Shown here piece by piece: positions 23,312-31,127 of a stretch of 42,235 nt of DNA. The notes under the pieces were generated by a model. The model saw only the letters and a program-made list of their open reading frames with translations. It was not told the origin of the DNA and did not search any database. This DNA is from an uncultured Holdemanella sp. (GTDB lineage: Bacteria; Bacillota_I; Bacilli_A; Erysipelotrichales; Erysipelotrichaceae). The translations under genes were made by a program, and so were the position numbers. Every line of letters starts with the position of its first letter. The stretch's first letter is position 1. The stretch spans positions 1 to 42,235 of the forward strand of contig NZ_CAKVJB010000021.1 in NCBI RefSeq assembly GCF_934754935.1, written 5' to 3'.

Positions 23312-23851
23312 CTACTTTTTGAAAGGCATACCCATTTGAGTTAATAATGCCTTTGCTTCTTCGTTTGTTTTCGCTGATGTAACGATTACGATGTCCATAC
23401 CACGAGTACGGTCTACTTTATCGAAATCAATTTCAGGGAAAATGATTTGTTCTTTAATACCTAATGTATAGTTCCCACGACCATCGAAGCTAGTATCGCT
23501 AACTCCACGGAAGTCACGTACACGAGGTAATGAAATGTTGAATAACTTATCTAAGAATTCATACATTTTTTCTTTACGTAAAGTAACTTTACATCCAATT
23601 GGCATACCTTCACGCAATTTGAAGTTCGCAATTGATTTTTTAGCTTTTGTTACAACTGGAGCTTGACCAGTGATAGCTGTCAATTCTTCAACAGCTTCAT
23701 CTAATAATTTTGCATTAGTGATGGCATCCCCTACACCAATGTTGATAACTACTTTTTCAACGTGAGGTACTTCCATGACAGATTTGTATTCGAAATCTTT
23801 CATCATTTGAGGGACAACTACGTTTTTATATTTTTCTTGTAAACGATTCAT
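23312..23851 (-). CDS. rplE: 50S ribosomal protein L5
   Basis: A 179-residue 5S rRNA-binding protein. MNRLQEKYKNVVVPQMMKDFEYKSVMEVPHVEKVVINIGVGDA and GNYTLGIKEQIIFPEIDFDKVDRTRGMDIVIVT are characteristic. It follows rplX by 11 nt. Confidence 0.98.
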   Translation of the reverse strand: MNRLQEKYKNVVVPQMMKDFEYKSVMEVPHVEKVVINIGVGDAITNAKLLDEAVEELTAITGQAPVVTKAKKSIANFKLREGMPIGCKVTLRKEKMYEFLDKLFNISLPRVRDFRGVSDTSFDGRGNYTLGIKEQIIFPEIDFDKVDRTRGMDIVIVTSAKTNEEAKALLTQMGMPFKK

Positions 23852-23862
23852 CTTCTACCCTC

Positions 23863-24183
23863 CTACTTCACTTCGTTACCGCTCTTTTTAAAGATGCGTG
23901 TTTTAACTTTTTTACCATCTACAACTTCAACTTTTGTTGTAATACGGCTAGCAACTTTTGCTTTTTCATCGTAAAGCATTACATTTGATACGTGAATTTT
24001 AGCTTCTTTTTCAACGATTCCACCTTCTGGATTTGCTTGAGTTGGCTTCAAGTGTTTTTTAATCATGTTAACACCTTCAACGATAACTCTGTCTTCCTTA
24101 GGGAATACAGCTTTTACTTCACCGATTGTGCCTTTGTAAGCACCTGTAATAACTTTTACTTTATCACCTTTTTTAATGTTCAC
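23863..24183 (-). CDS. rplX: 50S ribosomal protein L24
   Basis: A 106-residue assembly-initiating protein with a KOW motif (KKGDKVKVITGAYKGTIGEVKAVFPKEDRVIVEGVN). The start codon is GTG at 24181-24183, with AGGAGG 9 nt upstream. It lies between rplN and rplE. Confidence 0.98.
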   Translation of the reverse strand: MNIKKGDKVKVITGAYKGTIGEVKAVFPKEDRVIVEGVNMIKKHLKPTQANPEGGIVEKEAKIHVSNVMLYDEKAKVASRITTKVEVVDGKKVKTRIFKKSGNEVK

Positions 24184-24196
24184 TTAGACACACCTC

Positions 24197-24565
24197 CTAT
24201 AATACTTCTGGCGCAAGAGATACGATCTTCATGAAGTCTTTGTCACGTAATTCACGTGCAACTGGACCGAAGATACGAGTTCCCTTTGGCGTCTTATCAT
24301 CTTTGATGATTACACAAGCGTTATCATCGAACTTGATGTAAGTTCCGTTTTCACGACGAACACCACGACGTGTACGTACGATTACGGCTTTAACTACATC
24401 ACCTTTTTTTACGGATCCACCAGGAGTAGCCTGTTTAACAGCACATACAACGACATCACCGATGTTTGCAAATTTTCTTACGCTACCACCTAAACAACGG
24501 ATAACTAAAACTTCTTTAGCTCCAGTGTTGTCAGCAACGCGCATACGACTTTCGTTTTGAATCAT
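24197..24565 (-). CDS. rplN: 50S ribosomal protein L14
   Basis: A 122-residue intersubunit-bridge protein. MIQNESRMRVADNTGAKEVLVIRCLGGS and NACVIIKDDKTPKGTRIFGPVARELR are family hallmarks. It stands between rpsQ and rplX. Confidence 0.98.
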   Translation of the reverse strand: MIQNESRMRVADNTGAKEVLVIRCLGGSVRKFANIGDVVVCAVKQATPGGSVKKGDVVKAVIVRTRRGVRRENGTYIKFDDNACVIIKDDKTPKGTRIFGPVARELRDKDFMKIVSLAPEVL

Positions 24566-24583
24566 TGCTTTCTCCTCCTAGTA

Positions 24584-24841
24584 TTAACCACGAGCCTTTT
24601 CAACGATTTCTACTAAGCGGAAACGTTTTGTAGCTGATAATGGACGAGTTTCCATAATTACTACAGTATCTCCGATACGAGCTTCGTTGTTTTCATCGTG
24701 AGCTTTAAATTTTTTAGAATATTTAACACGTTTACCATATAATGGGTGTGTTTTTTTAGTTTCTACCATAACAGTGATAGTTTTGTCCATTTTATCAGAC
24801 ACAACTGTACCACGGTATACTTTACGAGCGTTTCTTTCCAT
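24584..24841 (-). CDS. rpsQ: 30S ribosomal protein S17
   Basis: An 85-residue primary 16S rRNA-binding protein of the OB fold. RKVYRGTVVSDKMDKTITVMVETKKTHPLYGKRVKYSKKFKAHDE and VVIMETRPLSATKRFRLVEIVEKA are diagnostic. GGAGGACGTATCTA precedes the ATG, which is 14 nt after rpmC. Confidence 0.98.
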   Translation of the reverse strand: MERNARKVYRGTVVSDKMDKTITVMVETKKTHPLYGKRVKYSKKFKAHDENNEARIGDTVVIMETRPLSATKRFRLVEIVEKARG

Positions 24842-24855
24842 TAGATACGTCCTCC

Positions 24856-25056
24856 CTACTCTTGACCAGCGTTTTCACGCTCTGTCAATACAGTTTTAAT
24901 ACGAGCAATTGTCTTCTTAACAGTTTTTAAACGAGCTGTATTTTCTAACTGTCCTGTGGCTTGCTGGAAACGAAGGTTAAAAAGTTCATCTTTAAGCGTA
25001 TCGATTTCCTGAAGAAGCTCTTCATTTGTTTTTTCGCGGATTTCTTTAGCTAACAT
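24856..25056 (-). CDS. rpmC: 50S ribosomal protein L29
   Basis: A 66-residue helical-hairpin protein near the exit tunnel. MLAKEIREKTNEELLQEIDTLKDELFNLRFQQATGQLENTARLKTVKKTIARIKT is standard L29. Its ATG shares one base with the rplP stop. Confidence 0.97.
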   Translation of the reverse strand: MLAKEIREKTNEELLQEIDTLKDELFNLRFQQATGQLENTARLKTVKKTIARIKTVLTERENAGQE

Positions 25057-25472
25057 TACTTCACTTCTCCTTTTCTAGCAAAACGAGTTTTAACTGGTAA
25101 TTTGTGAGCAGCAAGACGTAAAGCTTCACGAGCTACTTCTTCACTTACTCCACCAACTTCGAACATTACACGTCCTGGTTGAACTACGGCTACCCATCCT
25201 TCAGGAGCACCTTTACCAGAACCCATACGAACCTCTAGAGGTTTTTTAGTACGTGCCATGTGAGGGAAAATACGAATCCAAACATTTCCTCCACGTTTCA
25301 TATAACGTGTCATAGCAATACGGGCTGCTTCAATTTGACGGTTGCTTACATAGTTACCTGATTCTGCAACCAATCCATATTCACCAAAGTCAATTGTACG
25401 ACCTGCTTTTGAACGACCTTCGTAGCTCAAACGGTGAGGACGACGATACTTTGTACGTTTAGGCATTAACAT
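25056..25472 (-). CDS. rplP: 50S ribosomal protein L16
   Basis: A 138-residue protein at the A/P-site region. MPKRTKYRRPHRLSYEGRSKAG, WIRIFPHMARTKKPLEVRMGSGKGAPEGWVAVVQPGRVMFEVGG are diagnostic. The start MLMPKRT at 25472 overlaps the rpsC stop by one base (TAATG); AGGAGG lies 9 nt upstream, inside the rpsC end. A start two codons later (MPKRT) is also possible. Confidence 0.97.
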   Translation of the reverse strand: MLMPKRTKYRRPHRLSYEGRSKAGRTIDFGEYGLVAESGNYVSNRQIEAARIAMTRYMKRGGNVWIRIFPHMARTKKPLEVRMGSGKGAPEGWVAVVQPGRVMFEVGGVSEEVAREALRLAAHKLPVKTRFARKGEVK

Positions 25473-26284
25473 TATTCGTTACCTCCTTTTTCTGCAGGTG
25501 CTGCAGCTTTAGCAGCATCTTTAGGGGCACGGTTTGAACGAGCATCTGGACGACGACGTCCTTTTCCTTTACGCATTGGGCGTTGTTTTGGAGCTTCTGG
25601 TTCTTTAACCATTTCACCAGGTAATACTTCACCACGGCAGATCCAAACTTTTACACCTAAACGACCATATTGAGTCGCTGCTTCTTCCCAAGCATAGTCA
25701 ATATCACTACGAAGTGTATGTAAAGGAACAACTCCTTCTGAATATCCTTCAGTACGTGCCATATCAGCTCCACCAAGACGTCCAGATACAGCAGTTTTGA
25801 TACCTTTTGCACCAGCACGCATAGTGTTTTGAATAGCTTTTTTCTGAGTTGCACGGAAAGATTTACGTCCTTCCAATTCATTTGCAATCCAACGAGCTAC
25901 TAAACGAGCATCTAAGTTAGGATTAGCAACTTCTACAACGTTAATTTGAACGTTCTTTGCAGAAGCGATTTTAGCTACTTTCTTTTTCAATCCTTCGATT
26001 GATTTTCCATCTTGACCGATTACTACACCAGGGTGAGCAGTACGGATGATAACTGTCATACGACCCTTAGTACGTTCGATTTCGATACGAGAGATTTGAG
26101 GGTCTGCCTTACGTTTGTCGACAGCTTCGTTTGATAATTTTGCATAGTATGCTTCAACCAATTCACGAATCTTAACATCTTCCATTAATAATGTTCCGAA
26201 TTCTTTATCGTCAGCGTACCATCTTGATTGCCAGTCACGAATGACTCCGACACGCATTCCAATTGGACTTACTTTCTGTCCCAT
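25472..26284 (-). CDS. rpsC: 30S ribosomal protein S3 with extended basic C-terminal tail
   Basis: A 270-residue head protein at the mRNA entry site. MGQKVSPIGMRVGVIRDWQSRWYADDKEFG and the KH domain (VVIGQDGKSIEGLKKKVAKI) are standard, as is YGRLGVKVWICRGEVLPGE. After about residue 215 comes a tail of about 55 residues, Arg/Lys/Ala/Pro-rich (RPMRKGKGRRRPDARSNRAP then KDAAKAAAPAEKGG). This makes it longer than the roughly 215-235 residues usual in Firmicutes. Codon use there is not obviously different from the rest of the gene. Confidence 0.97.
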   Translation of the reverse strand: MGQKVSPIGMRVGVIRDWQSRWYADDKEFGTLLMEDVKIRELVEAYYAKLSNEAVDKRKADPQISRIEIERTKGRMTVIIRTAHPGVVIGQDGKSIEGLKKKVAKIASAKNVQINVVEVANPNLDARLVARWIANELEGRKSFRATQKKAIQNTMRAGAKGIKTAVSGRLGGADMARTEGYSEGVVPLHTLRSDIDYAWEEAATQYGRLGVKVWICRGEVLPGEMVKEPEAPKQRPMRKGKGRRRPDARSNRAPKDAAKAAAPAEKGGNE

Positions 26285-26294
26285 AGCTTACCTC

Positions 26295-26630
26295 CTACTC
26301 TTTTTCAGCCACTACAACTGTAATGTGGCTTGTACGTTTGTGAATAGCACTCGCACTACCTTTAGCACGAGGCATGAAGCGTTTCATTGTGATTCCTTCA
26401 TCAGCCCAGCAAGCCTTCACATATAACTTGCTTTCATCTAAATCGTTATTGTTAACTGCGTTAGCAACAGCTGAGTGTAATACTTTACCAACAAGGTATC
26501 CACCTTTGTTAGGTAAGAATTTTAAAATAGCAGCTGCTTCTTCTACGTCTTTTCCACGGATCAAGTCTAAGACTAGTCTTGCTTTACGAGGTTGAATACG
26601 TAGAGTTTTTGCGGTAGCTTTTACTTCCAT
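26295..26630 (-). CDS. rplV: 50S ribosomal protein L22
   Basis: A 111-residue protein lining the exit tunnel. MEVKATAKTLRIQPRKARLVLDLIRGKDVEEAAAIL and the loop MKRFMPRAKGSASAIHKRTSHITVVV are diagnostic; the loop tip reaches the tunnel constriction. Confidence 0.98.
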   Translation of the reverse strand: MEVKATAKTLRIQPRKARLVLDLIRGKDVEEAAAILKFLPNKGGYLVGKVLHSAVANAVNNNDLDESKLYVKACWADEGITMKRFMPRAKGSASAIHKRTSHITVVVAEKE

Positions 26631-26644
26631 TTCTTCTCCTCCTA

Positions 26645-26920
26645 CTATCTAGATTTCTTATCATCTGATCCATGACCAGTGTATTTACGTGTTGGAACGA
26701 ATTCACCTAATTTGTGTCCAACCATGTCTTCTGTTACATAAACAGGAACATGTTCCTTACCGTTATAAACGGCAAATGTGTGTTCAACAAATTGAGGGAA
26801 GATTGTAGAACGACGGCTCCAAGTTTTAATAACTTCTTTTTTTCCGGCTTCATTTAATGCAACAACCTTTTTCATCAAATGGTCATCACAGAAAGGTCCT
26901 TTTTTCAAACTACGACTCAT
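26645..26920 (-). CDS. rpsS: 30S ribosomal protein S19
   Basis: A 91-residue head protein. MSRSLKKGPFCDDHLMKKV, TWSRRSTIFPQFVEHTFAVYNGKEHVPVYVTEDMVGHKLGEFVPTR are hallmark segments. It starts 18 nt after the rplB stop. Confidence 0.98.
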   Translation of the reverse strand: MSRSLKKGPFCDDHLMKKVVALNEAGKKEVIKTWSRRSTIFPQFVEHTFAVYNGKEHVPVYVTEDMVGHKLGEFVPTRKYTGHGSDDKKSR

Positions 26921-26938
26921 TGTATCTTACCTCCTTGC

Positions 26939-27772
26939 CTACTTACCATTACGACGACGTACAATTAATTTTGTACTAGCCTTCTTATTACGACGAGTTT
27001 TAACACCCAATGCTTTTTTACCCCAAGGAGTCATTGGTGATTTACGTCCGATAGGTGTACGTCCTTCACCACCACCATGAGGGTGATCATTAGGGTTCAT
27101 TACAGAACCACGAACAGTTGGGCGAATACCTCTCCAACGGTTACGACCTGCTTTACCATAGTTAACTAAGCTGTAATCTTCATTACCAACTGTACCTACA
27201 GTAGCACGGCAGTTAGCCAATACTTTACGAACTTCACCAGAAGCTAAACGTAAAGTTACATATTTTTCTTCAATACCTAAGATCTGAGCTGAACATCCAG
27301 CACTACGAGCCATCTGTCCACCTTTACCAGGTTTTAATTCAACGTTGTGAATAAATGTACCTTCAGGCATGTTTCTCATTTCACAGCAGTTACCAATTTT
27401 GATATCTGTTTCTGTTCCAGAGATAACTGTCATACCAACCTTCAAATCTTTTGGAGCGATGATATAACGTTTTTCACCATCAGCATAGTTTAATAATGCA
27501 ATGTTTGCTGAACGGTTTGGATCGTATTCGATTGTAGCAACACGTGCAGGCACGTTGTCTTTGTTACGTTTGAAATCGATGATACGGTAAGTTCTTTTGT
27601 GTCCAGAACCTTGGTGACGTGTTGTAATACGTCCTGTGTTGTTTCTTCCACCTTTAGATTTCAATGGAGCTAACAAGCTTTTTTCTGGTTTAGATGCTGT
27701 AATTTCATCTTTAGCCAAAGTTGTCATTCCACGACGTCCAGGTGTCATTGGTTTATACTTCTTAATTGGCAT
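26939..27772 (-). CDS. rplB: 50S ribosomal protein L2
   Basis: A 277-residue protein essential for peptidyl transfer and subunit joining. MPIKKYKPMTPGRRGMTTL, GRNNTGRITTRHQGSGHKRTYRIIDFKR, and the C-terminal RGSVMNPNDHPHGGGEGRTPIGRKSPMTPWGKKALG with the functional His residues are all present. Confidence 0.98.
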   Translation of the reverse strand: MPIKKYKPMTPGRRGMTTLAKDEITASKPEKSLLAPLKSKGGRNNTGRITTRHQGSGHKRTYRIIDFKRNKDNVPARVATIEYDPNRSANIALLNYADGEKRYIIAPKDLKVGMTVISGTETDIKIGNCCEMRNMPEGTFIHNVELKPGKGGQMARSAGCSAQILGIEEKYVTLRLASGEVRKVLANCRATVGTVGNEDYSLVNYGKAGRNRWRGIRPTVRGSVMNPNDHPHGGGEGRTPIGRKSPMTPWGKKALGVKTRRNKKASTKLIVRRRNGK

Positions 27773-27805
27773 AAACTTAATTTTCCTCCTTATCGCAATA
27801 TTTAT

Positions 27806-27830
27806 TCAGGAAATAGCGTCTTCTCCCTGA
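27806..27830 (-). promoter_or_regulatory. Intercistronic hairpin between rplW and rplB
   Basis: TCAGGGA and TTCCTGA (minus strand) form a 7-bp stem with one wobble, directly after the rplW stop. The gap of 58 bp is the largest between genes of the S10 half. No T run follows, so it is not a terminator. It may be a processing site or a stabiliser; the role is unknown. Confidence 0.35.
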
Positions 27831-28124
27831 TTATTCTTCAGAACCGAACAATTCGATTGTTTGTCCTTCTTTAATTTTTACAATAGCTTTGTGTACAGCG
27901 CTTGTTTTTCCAACATAACGACCTACACGTTTTGTTTTTGGTTTGCAGTTCATTGTATTTACTTTTACAACTTCTACATTGAATGCAGCTTCAACGGCTT
28001 TAGCGATTTCAATTTTGCTAACACCCTTAACTACTTCAAAAGTTACTTTGTTATCTTCAGCCATCATCTTCATAGTTGCTTCAGTGATGATTGGGCGGAT
28101 AATTACGTCTCTGTAATCTTTCAT
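27831..28124 (-). CDS. rplW: 50S ribosomal protein L23
   Basis: A 97-residue exit-tunnel protein that docks trigger factor and SRP. MKDYRDVIIRPIITEATMKMM and VEAAFNVEVVKVNTMNCKPKTKRVGRYVGKTSAVHKAIVKIKEGQTI are diagnostic. Its start overlaps the rplD stop by one base (TAATG). Confidence 0.98.
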   Translation of the reverse strand: MKDYRDVIIRPIITEATMKMMAEDNKVTFEVVKGVSKIEIAKAVEAAFNVEVVKVNTMNCKPKTKRVGRYVGKTSAVHKAIVKIKEGQTIELFGSEE

Positions 28125-28753
28125 TATGCCAATGCCTCCTCAACTTGTTTTACGGCAGCGCTTGTCATAACAACTTTGTTTGCATTTACTAAATCATAAG
28201 TATTGATTGCAGAAGCAGCCATTACTGTAGCTCCAGCAATGTTACGTGCTGATAAGTAAACGTTTGTTGCTTCTTCGCTATCAGCAACAACAAACAATGT
28301 TTTCTTTGGCGCTTGGATAGCTTCAATAATTGAAACAAATGTTTTTGTTTTTGGTTCAGCAATTTCAAATTTATCCAAAACGCTGAATGCTGTTTCTTGA
28401 ACTTTTTCGCTCAATGCAGATTTAACTGCTAAACGGCGAACTTTTTTATTGATGCGGTATGCATAGTTACGTGGAGTAGCTCCGAATACTGTTCCACCAC
28501 CTCTAAATTGAGTAGCACGGATAGAACCTTGACGAGCACGTCCTGTACCTTTTTGACGGTAAGGTTTGCGTCCACCACCAGCAACTTCGCTACGACCTTT
28601 AGTGTCAGCAGTTCCTTGACGACGGCTAGCCATTTGCATTACTAATGCATCATACATAGCCTGTTGGTGTGGTTCAATTCCGAAAACAGCGTCGTTCAAT
28701 TCAATTGAACCAACAACTGCACCAGTTTGGTTAATTACGTCGATAGTAGCCAT
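28124..28753 (-). CDS. rplD: 50S ribosomal protein L4
   Basis: A 209-residue protein, typical length. TKGRSEVAGGGRKPYRQKGTGRARQGSIRATQFRGGGTVFGATPRNYAYRINKKVRRLA is the extended tunnel loop. In E. coli L4 represses its own S10 operon through the leader RNA. Here a structured leader precedes rpsJ, so similar control is possible but unproven. It overlaps rplC and rplW by one base each. Confidence 0.98.
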   Translation of the reverse strand: MATIDVINQTGAVVGSIELNDAVFGIEPHQQAMYDALVMQMASRRQGTADTKGRSEVAGGGRKPYRQKGTGRARQGSIRATQFRGGGTVFGATPRNYAYRINKKVRRLAVKSALSEKVQETAFSVLDKFEIAEPKTKTFVSIIEAIQAPKKTLFVVADSEEATNVYLSARNIAGATVMAASAINTYDLVNANKVVMTSAAVKQVEEALA

Positions 28754-29445
28754 TATTGAACCTCCTTATTTGCAGTATAGTCAACTAAAGTAACAGGTTC
28801 TTTATCTCCCTTGCTAGTTTTAGCAGTACGTACCATTACACAACCTTTTCTAGGTCCAGGAACGTTACCTTTAATTAACATATAGTTGTTTTCTGTATCA
28901 ACTTTAATAACTGTCAAGTTTTGGTTTGTAGTAGTATATCCACCTTCTTGACCAGCCATGATAGTACCCTTCATGATACGTCCTTGACGTGAAGTAATAC
29001 CATTTGTAGCTAATGAACCGATGTGACGAATGTTCTTAGATCCACCGTGAGTCTTTGGACCTTGGTGAGCATTGTTACGAACGATTGTACCATTGTAACC
29101 TTTACCTTTACTTGTACCGATTACATCTACTGTTTCTCCTGCAGCAAAGATATCAACATTAACTAAATCGCCAACATTTACATCCATGTCGCAATCGCGC
29201 ACTTCCTTAATGAAACGCTTTGGACTTGTATTTGCTTTTTTACAGTGTCCGATGTTTGCTTTAGTTGTGCGTTTTTCTTTGATTTCTTCAAATCCTAATT
29301 GAACTGCGTTGTAACCATCTGTTTCAACTGTTTTCTTTTGTAAAACAACGTTTGGTGTTACTTCAACTACAGTTACTGGAATTAATACACCATCTTCAGT
29401 GAAGACTTGTGTCATTCCTAATTTTCTTCCTAATAGTCCTTTCAT
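28753..29445 (-). CDS. rplC: 50S ribosomal protein L3
   Basis: The large-subunit assembly initiator. I start at ATG 29445 (MKGLLGRKLGMTQVF), 8 nt after GGAGG. The ATG just before it (29448) is equally credible, while the in-frame ATG at 29460 covers the ribosome binding site. The GTSKGKGYNGTIVRNNAHQGPKTHGGSKNIRHIGSLA loop near the peptidyl transferase centre is present. About 230 residues. Confidence 0.96.
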   Translation of the reverse strand: MKGLLGRKLGMTQVFTEDGVLIPVTVVEVTPNVVLQKKTVETDGYNAVQLGFEEIKEKRTTKANIGHCKKANTSPKRFIKEVRDCDMDVNVGDLVNVDIFAAGETVDVIGTSKGKGYNGTIVRNNAHQGPKTHGGSKNIRHIGSLATNGITSRQGRIMKGTIMAGQEGGYTTTNQNLTVIKVDTENNYMLIKGNVPGPRKGCVMVRTAKTSKGDKEPVTLVDYTANKEVQ

Positions 29446-29459
29446 CATTGACACCTCCA

Positions 29460-29771
29460 TTAAAGTTTAATTTCGATGTCGACACCGCTAGGAAGTTCAA
29501 GTCTTTGTAAAGAATCGATCGTTTCCTTGTTTGGTGCAACAATCTCAATCAAACGCTTGTGCGTACGAATTTCAAATTGTTCACGTGAATCTTTGTATTT
29601 GTGAACCGCACGAAGAATTGTTACTACCTGTTTTTCAGTAGGTAATGGAACTGGTCCTACAACCTTTTTAGCTCCGTGTTTTGTCGCAGCTTCGACAATT
29701 TTCTTTGCACTATCATCTAAGATTCTGTGCTCATACGCCTTTAAGCGAATTCTCATAGTATTTTTTGCCAT
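29460..29771 (-). CDS. rpsJ: 30S ribosomal protein S10
   Basis: A 103-residue protein of the 30S head; in some bacteria it is also the NusE antitermination factor. MRIRLKAYEHRILDDSAKKIVEAA, GPVPLPTEKQVVTILRAVHKYKDSREQFEIRTHKRLIEI and LPSGVDIEIKL are diagnostic. AAAGGAG lies 6 nt before the ATG. First gene of the long ribosomal operon, behind a consensus promoter and a structured leader. Confidence 0.98.
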   Translation of the reverse strand: MAKNTMRIRLKAYEHRILDDSAKKIVEAATKHGAKKVVGPVPLPTEKQVVTILRAVHKYKDSREQFEIRTHKRLIEIVAPNKETIDSLQRLELPSGVDIEIKL

Positions 29772-29785
29772 GTTTAACTCCTTTC

Positions 29786-29880
29786 GTTTATTCTAGATAA
29801 ACATGCTCCATGCGAATTACCTGGCCACACCCATGACAACGGTTCTCAGTGGGTCAGCAACCTCGCACTTCATCGCAAGC
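29786..29880 (-). promoter_or_regulatory. Structured 5' leader of the S10 operon
   Basis: Between the likely start of transcription and rpsJ the minus-strand RNA can fold. TGCGA (29863-29867) pairs with TCGCA (29811-29815). Inside it ACCCA and TGGGT pair around the TGA-AAC/GTT-TCA arm. A second hairpin, GTTTAT/ATAAAC (29786-29802), lies just before the Shine-Dalgarno. S10 leaders are autoregulatory in several bacteria; which protein binds here is not known. Confidence 0.6.
29834..29856 (-). repeat. Repeat element copy 1 (inside the S10 leader)
   Basis: A 23-nt unit reading TGACCCACTGA at its start and GTTGTCA at its end on the minus strand. It matches the copy at 30018-30040 at 21 of 23 positions. 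This copy forms the internal hairpin of the S10 leader. Confidence 0.7.
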
Positions 29881-29886
29881 TCCTGT

Positions 29887-29915
29887 ATTCTAACACATAT
29901 ATTTCATGTGTTCAA
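29887..29915 (-). promoter_or_regulatory. Promoter of the S10-spc-alpha cluster
   Basis: TTGAAC (29910-29915), 17 bp, TAGAAT (29887-29892) on the minus strand. AT-rich runs (AAATTTTTTTAATTTA) immediately upstream could act as an UP element. Confidence 0.85.
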
Positions 29916-30104
29916 CCCCTAAATTAAAAAAATTTAATATTTCTTTTAAAGCCTTTATTTATCGCGTTTAAACACTTTTTAATTTTCTAAAAAAACGATT
30001 TTTAAATCAATATGTTGTGACAACTGTTGTCAGTGGGTCATAAAACCCCTTTTATTTACTATATTTACTGCCAAATTTTTAAAATATGTAAAAAAGCACC
30101 TATT
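29916..30104 (-). other. AT-rich intergenic stretch between pip and the S10 promoter
   Basis: No gene is seen. It holds the second repeat copy and, on the minus strand, a weak terminator-like site: GATT/AATC arms followed by GTTTTTTT near 29987-30008, which would end transcription from the upstream peptidase gene. The remainder is AT-rich DNA next to the S10 promoter. Confidence 0.4.
30018..30040 (-). repeat. Repeat element copy 2 (upstream of the S10 promoter)
   Basis: It has the same orientation as the leader copy, 184 bp away and about 100 bp upstream of the -35. Its TGACAAC and GTTGTCA arms form a perfect palindrome around one base. A few more bases match on the 5' side (GGTT before the unit in both copies). 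Confidence 0.65.
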
Positions 30105-30968
30105 TCATTCAACAGATGCTAACCAATCCTTCAAATTTTGACAATACGTCTTATGATCATCCACAAAACACATATGACGACACGCAGGCATTAGATGCCA
30201 TTTTGCATTTTTAATACCATCATACATCGTTTTAGCTACTAATGGCGTACATAAATCATTCGTTCCACTCACTATCAATGTTGGAACATCAATTTCATGT
30301 AAACGATTTGTATACTCAAAATCCTTTAAAGTGCCTAATGGCGTATATTCATTAGGACCCCAACCAATCAAATAAGATCTTTGTCCTGCTTTCTTTTCTC
30401 TCGTAACACACTCTGGTGTGCTTTCATCAAATGGCCCAGCACAATGAAGCTGCATATAATGATCATTAGCCAATTGATAATCCTTAGAATCATAATCTTC
30501 ACTTAAAATAGCTTTTTGTTCATCCTCTGACATAAATGAAATCATACGATGTTGTTCTTTGGCCCATAATGAAGCAGAAGATAATGTACTTGAAAGAATC
30601 AAAGATTTAAGTTTGGCATTCTTCTTTTCAATCGCATATGCAATTGCCAACATGCCTCCCCAAGATTGTCCAAGCAAATGACAAGACTCAATATGTAAAT
30701 ATTCCATCAAAGCAACAAGCTCTTCCATCCATGTTTCTTGATTCCACAATTCATCATGACCTTCGACAAACGAATTCCCACATCCTAATTGATCATACAT
30801 AATTACTTTTCTTCCTGTCTCGGCAATACAATCCAATACTTCAAAATAATTATGCGTTGAACCTGGACCTCCGTGCAGACAAATCAATGGAGTCTTATCT
30901 CCTCCATCCACAATTCGATAATATGTTTTAAAGCCCTTAAAAGGCATATATCCATCAATTATTTTCAT
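30105..30968 (-). CDS. pip: Proline iminopeptidase (S33 alpha/beta hydrolase)
   Basis: Cytoplasmic serine peptidase releasing N-terminal proline from peptides. About 287 residues from MKIIDGYMPFKGFKTYYRIV. LHGGPGSTHNYFEVLD provides the oxyanion loop, LLGQSWGGMLA the nucleophile Ser (about 102), SGTNDLCTPL the Asp and the C-terminal CRHMCFV the His. The GWGPNEYTPLG segment is typical of lactic-bacterial PepI/PIP. The start at 30968 follows GGTGAT; an ATG four codons upstream overlaps the stop of the small ORF before it. The genes from the oxidoreductase to pip overlap or nearly overlap and are likely one transcript. Confidence 0.93.
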   Translation of the reverse strand: MKIIDGYMPFKGFKTYYRIVDGGDKTPLICLHGGPGSTHNYFEVLDCIAETGRKVIMYDQLGCGNSFVEGHDELWNQETWMEELVALMEYLHIESCHLLGQSWGGMLAIAYAIEKKNAKLKSLILSSTLSSASLWAKEQHRMISFMSEDEQKAILSEDYDSKDYQLANDHYMQLHCAGPFDESTPECVTREKKAGQRSYLIGWGPNEYTPLGTLKDFEYTNRLHEIDVPTLIVSGTNDLCTPLVAKTMYDGIKNAKWHLMPACRHMCFVDDHKTYCQNLKDWLASVE

Positions 30969-30973
30969 TTCAA

Positions 30974-31126
30974 TCACCATTCACTTATTCCATCATTATA
31001 TTCTCTACAACAATCTACCCAATATTCTTTATCAACACGAATTATATCCATGAACTCTTCAATATACTTTGTGTTGATTCCACGAATTTCATCGCATTGC
31101 TTTTCAAGTTTCTCAAAATCCACCAT
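30974..31126 (-). CDS. Small acidic protein of 50 residues, unknown function
   Basis: An open frame from ATG 31126 to TGA 30974. Its ATG begins one base after the stop of the GH25 gene (TAATATG), and its stop lies 5 bases before the pip start, so it fits a coupled operon gene. The product begins MVDFEKLEKQCDEIRG, is rich in Glu, Asp, Lys and Tyr, has adjacent Cys residues (WVDCCREY) and no hydrophobic segment; it is likely helical and soluble. I do not recognise the family. No clear Shine-Dalgarno is seen beyond AAAGAAA, so coupling would be needed. Confidence 0.55.
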   Translation of the reverse strand: MVDFEKLEKQCDEIRGINTKYIEEFMDIIRVDKEYWVDCCREYNDGISEW

Positions 31127-31127
31127 A

